Source: Propionibacteriaceae bacterium (GTDB lineage: Bacteria; Actinomycetota; Actinomycetes; Propionibacteriales; Propionibacteriaceae). Taken from it: DNA of 8,725 nucleotides. The notes beneath the pieces were generated by a model. That model was not told where the DNA came from. It ran no database searches and saw only the letters and a list, made by a program, of their open reading frames with translations. The stretch covers positions 1 through 8,725 of the forward strand of contig JAISCH010000094.1 in the NCBI GenBank assembly GCA_031265725.1. The letters run 5' to 3'. Shown in pieces: positions 7,301 through 8,725 of the stretch (the stretch's first letter is position 1; each line of letters starts with the position of its first letter). The position numbers were made by a program, and so were the translations under genes.

Positions 7301-7615
7301 GGCGAGGACGCCCGTGGGGCGGTCTTGTCCGGATTCAAGCACGGTGCCAAAGTCATCACCGCCGCAGCACTGATCATGACCTCGGTATTCGCCAGTTTCA
7401 TCTACTCCCACATGACAGTCGTCCGTCCGGTGGGTTTCACCCTTGCCATCGGCGTGCTGATCGACGCATTTGTCGTCCGGATGACGATCATGCCCGCCAT
7501 CATGCACCTGCTCGGCAAAAAAGCCTGGTATCTGCCGGGCTGGCTGGACCGCATCCTGCCCAATCTCGACGTCGAGGGCGCTGGTCTCGCCTTTAAGAGG
7601 TCGCGCCAACAATAG
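4379..7615 (+). CDS. MMPL/RND-family exporter with a giant heptad-repeat loop
   Basis: This is a predicted proton-driven membrane exporter of lipids, drugs or other hydrophobic molecules. TM1 is at about 16-37. A first extracytoplasmic porter segment (40-122) is interrupted by 46 Leu-x-x-Gly-type heptads (123-444) and resumes at 445-512. TM2-TM6 lie at about 514-665, with the proton-relay pair Asp579-Tyr580 (GIDYALFL). After a Lys/Pro/Ala linker (about 669-700), TM7 is at about 709-728. A shorter second loop without heptads follows, then TM8-TM12 with Asp959-Tyr960 (AMDYQMFL). The end WYLPGWLDRILPNLDVEG is typical of actinobacterial MmpL proteins. The 1078-residue length exceeds an ordinary MMPL by about the size of the repeat block. 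The ribosome-binding site GGAGAGG (4364-4370) is 8 nt from the ATG. The substrate is unknown; control by the divergent TetR is likely. Confidence 0.93.
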   Translation: MATLLYRLGTWSARHAWSVVLAWLLILGGAVATGTTLMRPFTTSITVPGAEFQEVVDDLQEALPEAAGGSSSVVFSTTDGAPFTPAQEAAIKGLLADWEAIAQVDSVIDPFESQRELDDAASKIVDGRTELADGKREIEENAVKLADGLQKLADGREELETNAAKLIDGEQELNKGQDELNAGRKELNTNAAKLTDGLKKLKEAQQKLDAGKAELEAGAAQIEAGLAQVEAQETGLAAGQQQLDQARAELTAGSQQVQAGLAQLKNGITQLKAQIAALTDQYGADSAEVAQVREQLSGLKAQREELKGQAAQLEAGAAQLDAQQAQLDAGAQQLAGARAELEQAKAQIDAGRAELAAGQAAIDANLKKLTSGQAQLNAGRKELNRGQATIDANRKKINDGKRQIADGRIELADAEDELADGERKLAEGRQELIDGEADLVRGERQLALTTGLRMISESGQVAVSRVSFTTGNEGVTEETKAAIIAAGDALASAGIVVDYGKEISASSFVFSSEVLGLLVAAVVLLVMLGSLLAAGLPLLTALIGVGVGLMGVLAATHWTELTEFTPILALMLGLAVGIDYALFLVNRHRHHFSKGTELIESIGLATGTAGNAVVVAGTTVAVAVGALTLTGMPFLGWLGMAAAVTICCAVLVSITLTPALLRFLGPRILPKKRRLAIGQPTPAAKPPVTKKPAAVQVPAQPRGWGAFVTRHPVAVMLSAAAVLAIIAIPAANMRLWLPDGSAEPPDSTAYRSYTLIADHFGAGQNATMIAVAEVPANQARQLTDDTAADLELAIAEQLSQTAGISYVVPAMRSDDNQTLVFQLVPTTGPSDEATVELVTTLRANRSAIIASTGIAALGYAGQTVADIDISDQLASALPTYLAVVVGISLILLLLVFRSLLVPLLATAGFLLSILASFGAAVAVYQWGWLGPLLGVHQPSPILSFLPTLAIGITFGLAMDYQMFLVTGMREAWAHGEDARGAVLSGFKHGAKVITAAALIMTSVFASFIYSHMTVVRPVGFTLAIGVLIDAFVVRMTIMPAIMHLLGKKAWYLPGWLDRILPNLDVEGAGLAFKRSRQQ
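4745..5710 (+). repeat. 46 tandem heptads (x-x-x-Leu-x-x-Gly type) within the exporter
   Basis: The block encodes residues 123-444 as 46 uninterrupted seven-residue units such as KLADGRE, ELNAGRK and QLDAGAQ. Position 2 is Leu/Ile/Val in 45 of 46, and position 5 is Gly in about 28, otherwise mostly Ala, Asn or Gln. Units 1-13 and 39-46 are rich in Asp/Glu/Lys/Arg, and the middle is Ala/Gln-rich. Units 23-24 (residues 277-290) are the least regular. The pattern matches the x-x-x-Leu-x-x-Gly repeats known from YhgE/Pip proteins and actinobacterial RND exporters. Confidence 0.92.
5309..5371 (+). repeat. Three tandem 21-bp DNA repeats inside the heptad block
   Basis: GCCCAACTGGA recurs at 5309, 5330 and 5351, exactly 21 bp (seven codons) apart. 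The first and third 21-bp units differ at a single base (G or C at the twelfth position). This is nucleotide-level identity beyond what the protein repeat requires and points to recent unit duplication. Confidence 0.85.
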
Positions 7616-7634
7616 CTGGCTTGGCTCGCGACCT
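7598..7634 (+). terminator. Strong hairpin at the end of the MMPL gene
   Basis: AGGTCGCG (7598-7605) pairs perfectly with CGCGACCT (7627-7634). The stem continues with CCAA (7606-7609) against TTGG (7621-7624) after a 2-nt bulge, giving 12 pairs around an 11-nt loop. The stem contains the last codons and the loop contains the TAG stop (7613-7615). No T-tract follows. A GC-rich hairpin without a T-tract is plausible as an actinobacterial terminator, but function is inferred. Confidence 0.5.
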
Positions 7635-7688
7635 ATCGGCGCGACCGCTGAAATGTCCGACCAAAGGTAGCGACTTTGCCGAGTTGTC

Positions 7689-7703
7689 AACAGCCGGGCT
7701 GTT
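7689..7703. promoter_or_regulatory. Perfect 15-bp palindrome, candidate operator
   Basis: AACAGCC-G-GGCTGTT is perfectly symmetric around G7696. It lies between TTGTCA (7684-7689) and TAATAT (7703-7708), so it occupies the likely promoter of the oxidoreductase gene. As RNA it could only fold with a 3-nt loop and no T-tract, so an operator reading is favoured over a terminator. The regulator is unknown. Confidence 0.45.
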
Positions 7704-7708
7704 AATAT
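7700..7708 (+). promoter_or_regulatory. Candidate extended -10 promoter of the oxidoreductase gene
   Basis: TGTTAATAT fits TGN-TATAAT with TAATAT as hexamer. TTGTCA (7684-7689) is only 13 nt upstream, too close for a normal -35, so the extended -10 would have to carry recognition. A start near 7715 leaves roughly 54 nt before the ATG at 7769. Confidence 0.4.
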
Positions 7709-7768
7709 GGCGATGGTTGGTTCCCGGTCATCTGGAAGCGACCATTCAACTCCACCGGCGGAGGAATA

Positions 7769-8725
7769 ATGCCAAGCACAGAAACTGCTGAACTACTGGA
7801 ACGCTGGCTTGCGGAAGACCCAGCGCTACTCCAAGAAGTCAAAGACAACCCAACTATTGCTGAGATCGCTGCCGAATTCACCGCTGGCACCGACTTCAGC
7901 CTTGGACTGACCGACCAGCTTTGGGAGCTGCTGCTGCCCGACGACGCGGACTCGCAACTGTTGATGCGTTTCCTCTGGAAAATCCCGCTGGCCCGGAAGC
8001 GGCTCTTCATCAAAGGCCTGGACGAGCATCTGTCCGACCGCTACCCGTTGTTCGCCGGGTTGGGCCAAGGCTGGCCGGCGCTCACCGGAATCGAGCCGTA
8101 TATTCGCCCAGTCGAGCAACGCAACCGTGACTTCGACTTGGTCAACACCGGCTATCTGGGCTATCTGGCGCTGGGCTATTCGCTGCGCGAAGTGGAATTG
8201 TTCGTCTGGGTGGAGACGCTGCGCGACCGGCAGTGCGCGGACTCGTTCTGCCAATTCGGCAAGATTCCGCGCGGCCAGACCGAGCGCATCGGCGGCTGCC
8301 CGGTGCAGATCGAGATCTCGGCGATGTTCAATCTGCTCGGGCAGGGCCGTTTCGCGGAAGCACTGGCCCTGGTAGAGGGCTGCAATCCACTGCCCAACGT
8401 CACCGGCCGGGTCTGCCCGCAAGAACTGCAATGCCAAGGCTCCTGTGTCCACAAGCACGCGATGTCCATCGGCCAGGTGGAATGGTTCCTGCCCGAGTGG
8501 GCGAAGCTGAAGGGATTGGACGCCGCCGAGTCGCCGGTCGATCCCTGGAAAGCGGCCGACAAGCCGCCAGTCGCCGTGGTCGGGTCGGGGCCATCCGGAC
8601 TGATCGCCGCGCATCTGCTCGCCAAAGCCGGATTCCCGGTCACCGTGTTCGAGGCTTTCCATGCTCTCGGCGGCGTGCTCCGCTACGGCATCCCGGAGTT
8701 CCGGCTGCCCAATCGCTTGATCGAC
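7769..8725 (+). CDS. GltD/NfnL-type FAD and iron-sulfur oxidoreductase, 3' end beyond window
   Basis: This is a predicted flavoprotein moving electrons between NAD(P)H and a partner through iron-sulfur clusters, like the glutamate synthase small subunit or the NfnB/sulfide dehydrogenase large subunit. The visible 319 residues begin with about 115 residues I do not recognise. A Fer4_20-like domain follows (about 118-240) with Cys156, 161, 177, 205, 216, 222 and 226, including NVTGRVCPQELQCQGSC. Then comes an FAD Rossmann motif, GSGPSG (272-277) with Glu295, and GGVLRYGIPEFRLP (301-314), closer to the NfnL/SudA wording than to classical GltD. The first Cys group is spread out (C-x4-C-x15-CP) compared with the usual C-x2-C-x4-C-x3-CP. 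GGAGG (7760-7764) lies 4 nt before the ATG. The NAD(P)H domain and partner lie outside the window, so its electron partner is unknown. Confidence 0.85.
   Translation, partial: MPSTETAELLERWLAEDPALLQEVKDNPTIAEIAAEFTAGTDFSLGLTDQLWELLLPDDADSQLLMRFLWKIPLARKRLFIKGLDEHLSDRYPLFAGLGQGWPALTGIEPYIRPVEQRNRDFDLVNTGYLGYLALGYSLREVELFVWVETLRDRQCADSFCQFGKIPRGQTERIGGCPVQIEISAMFNLLGQGRFAEALALVEGCNPLPNVTGRVCPQELQCQGSCVHKHAMSIGQVEWFLPEWAKLKGLDAAESPVDPWKAADKPPVAVVGSGPSGLIAAHLLAKAGFPVTVFEAFHALGGVLRYGIPEFRLPNRLID

Noticed and set aside
7826..8662. Minus-strand open frame of 278 residues
   Set aside because: It is antisense to the GltD/NfnL-like gene, whose plus-strand frame carries iron-sulfur and FAD motifs.

Overview
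The window reads as a GC-rich actinobacterial chromosome segment. The support is strong G/C bias at third codon positions, an MMPL exporter with x-x-x-Leu-x-x-Gly heptads of the kind common in Actinomycetota, possible leaderless gene starts, and GC-rich hairpins without T-tracts at gene ends. Genus cannot be fixed from sequence alone. I see no tRNA, rRNA, CRISPR array, insertion sequence or phage gene. The segment carries seven protein genes, six complete and one cut by the right edge.

Layout, left to right. Positions 1-108 are non-coding leader. A CDP-alcohol phosphatidyltransferase (+, 109-918) converges on a two-gene minus-strand unit of a patatin-like phospholipase (1867-2766) followed by a family-2 glycosyltransferase (946-1821). 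A 138-bp divergent region separates the patatin gene from an isochorismatase-type cysteine hydrolase (+, 2905-3537). The hydrolase converges on a TetR regulator (-, 3572-4255). The regulator is divergent from a 1078-residue MMPL/RND exporter (+, 4379-7615). After a 153-bp gap with a hairpin and a palindrome-bearing promoter, an FAD/iron-sulfur oxidoreductase of the GltD/NfnL type (+, from 7769) runs off the end.

The left part concerns lipid and glycan chemistry: transfer of a CDP-activated group in the membrane, glycosyl transfer, acyl-ester hydrolysis. Joint action of these enzymes is only an inference. The clearest regulatory unit is the tetR-mmpL pair. Overlapping perfect palindromes built on TGTCA/TGACA lie in the 120 bp between them, on top of candidate promoters for both genes, the usual arrangement of an autoregulated TetR repressor controlling an exporter.

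The most unusual structure is inside the exporter. Its first extracytoplasmic loop carries 46 in-register heptads (322 residues), and the only weak spot falls at the centre (heptads 23-24), as expected for a very long antiparallel coiled-coil hairpin. Other points worth a look are a histidine replacing the last aspartate of the CDP-alcohol transferase signature, and an oxidoreductase with a long unrecognised N-terminal extension and a non-canonical iron-sulfur ligand pattern. I found no clear evidence of an entirely new multi-gene system.
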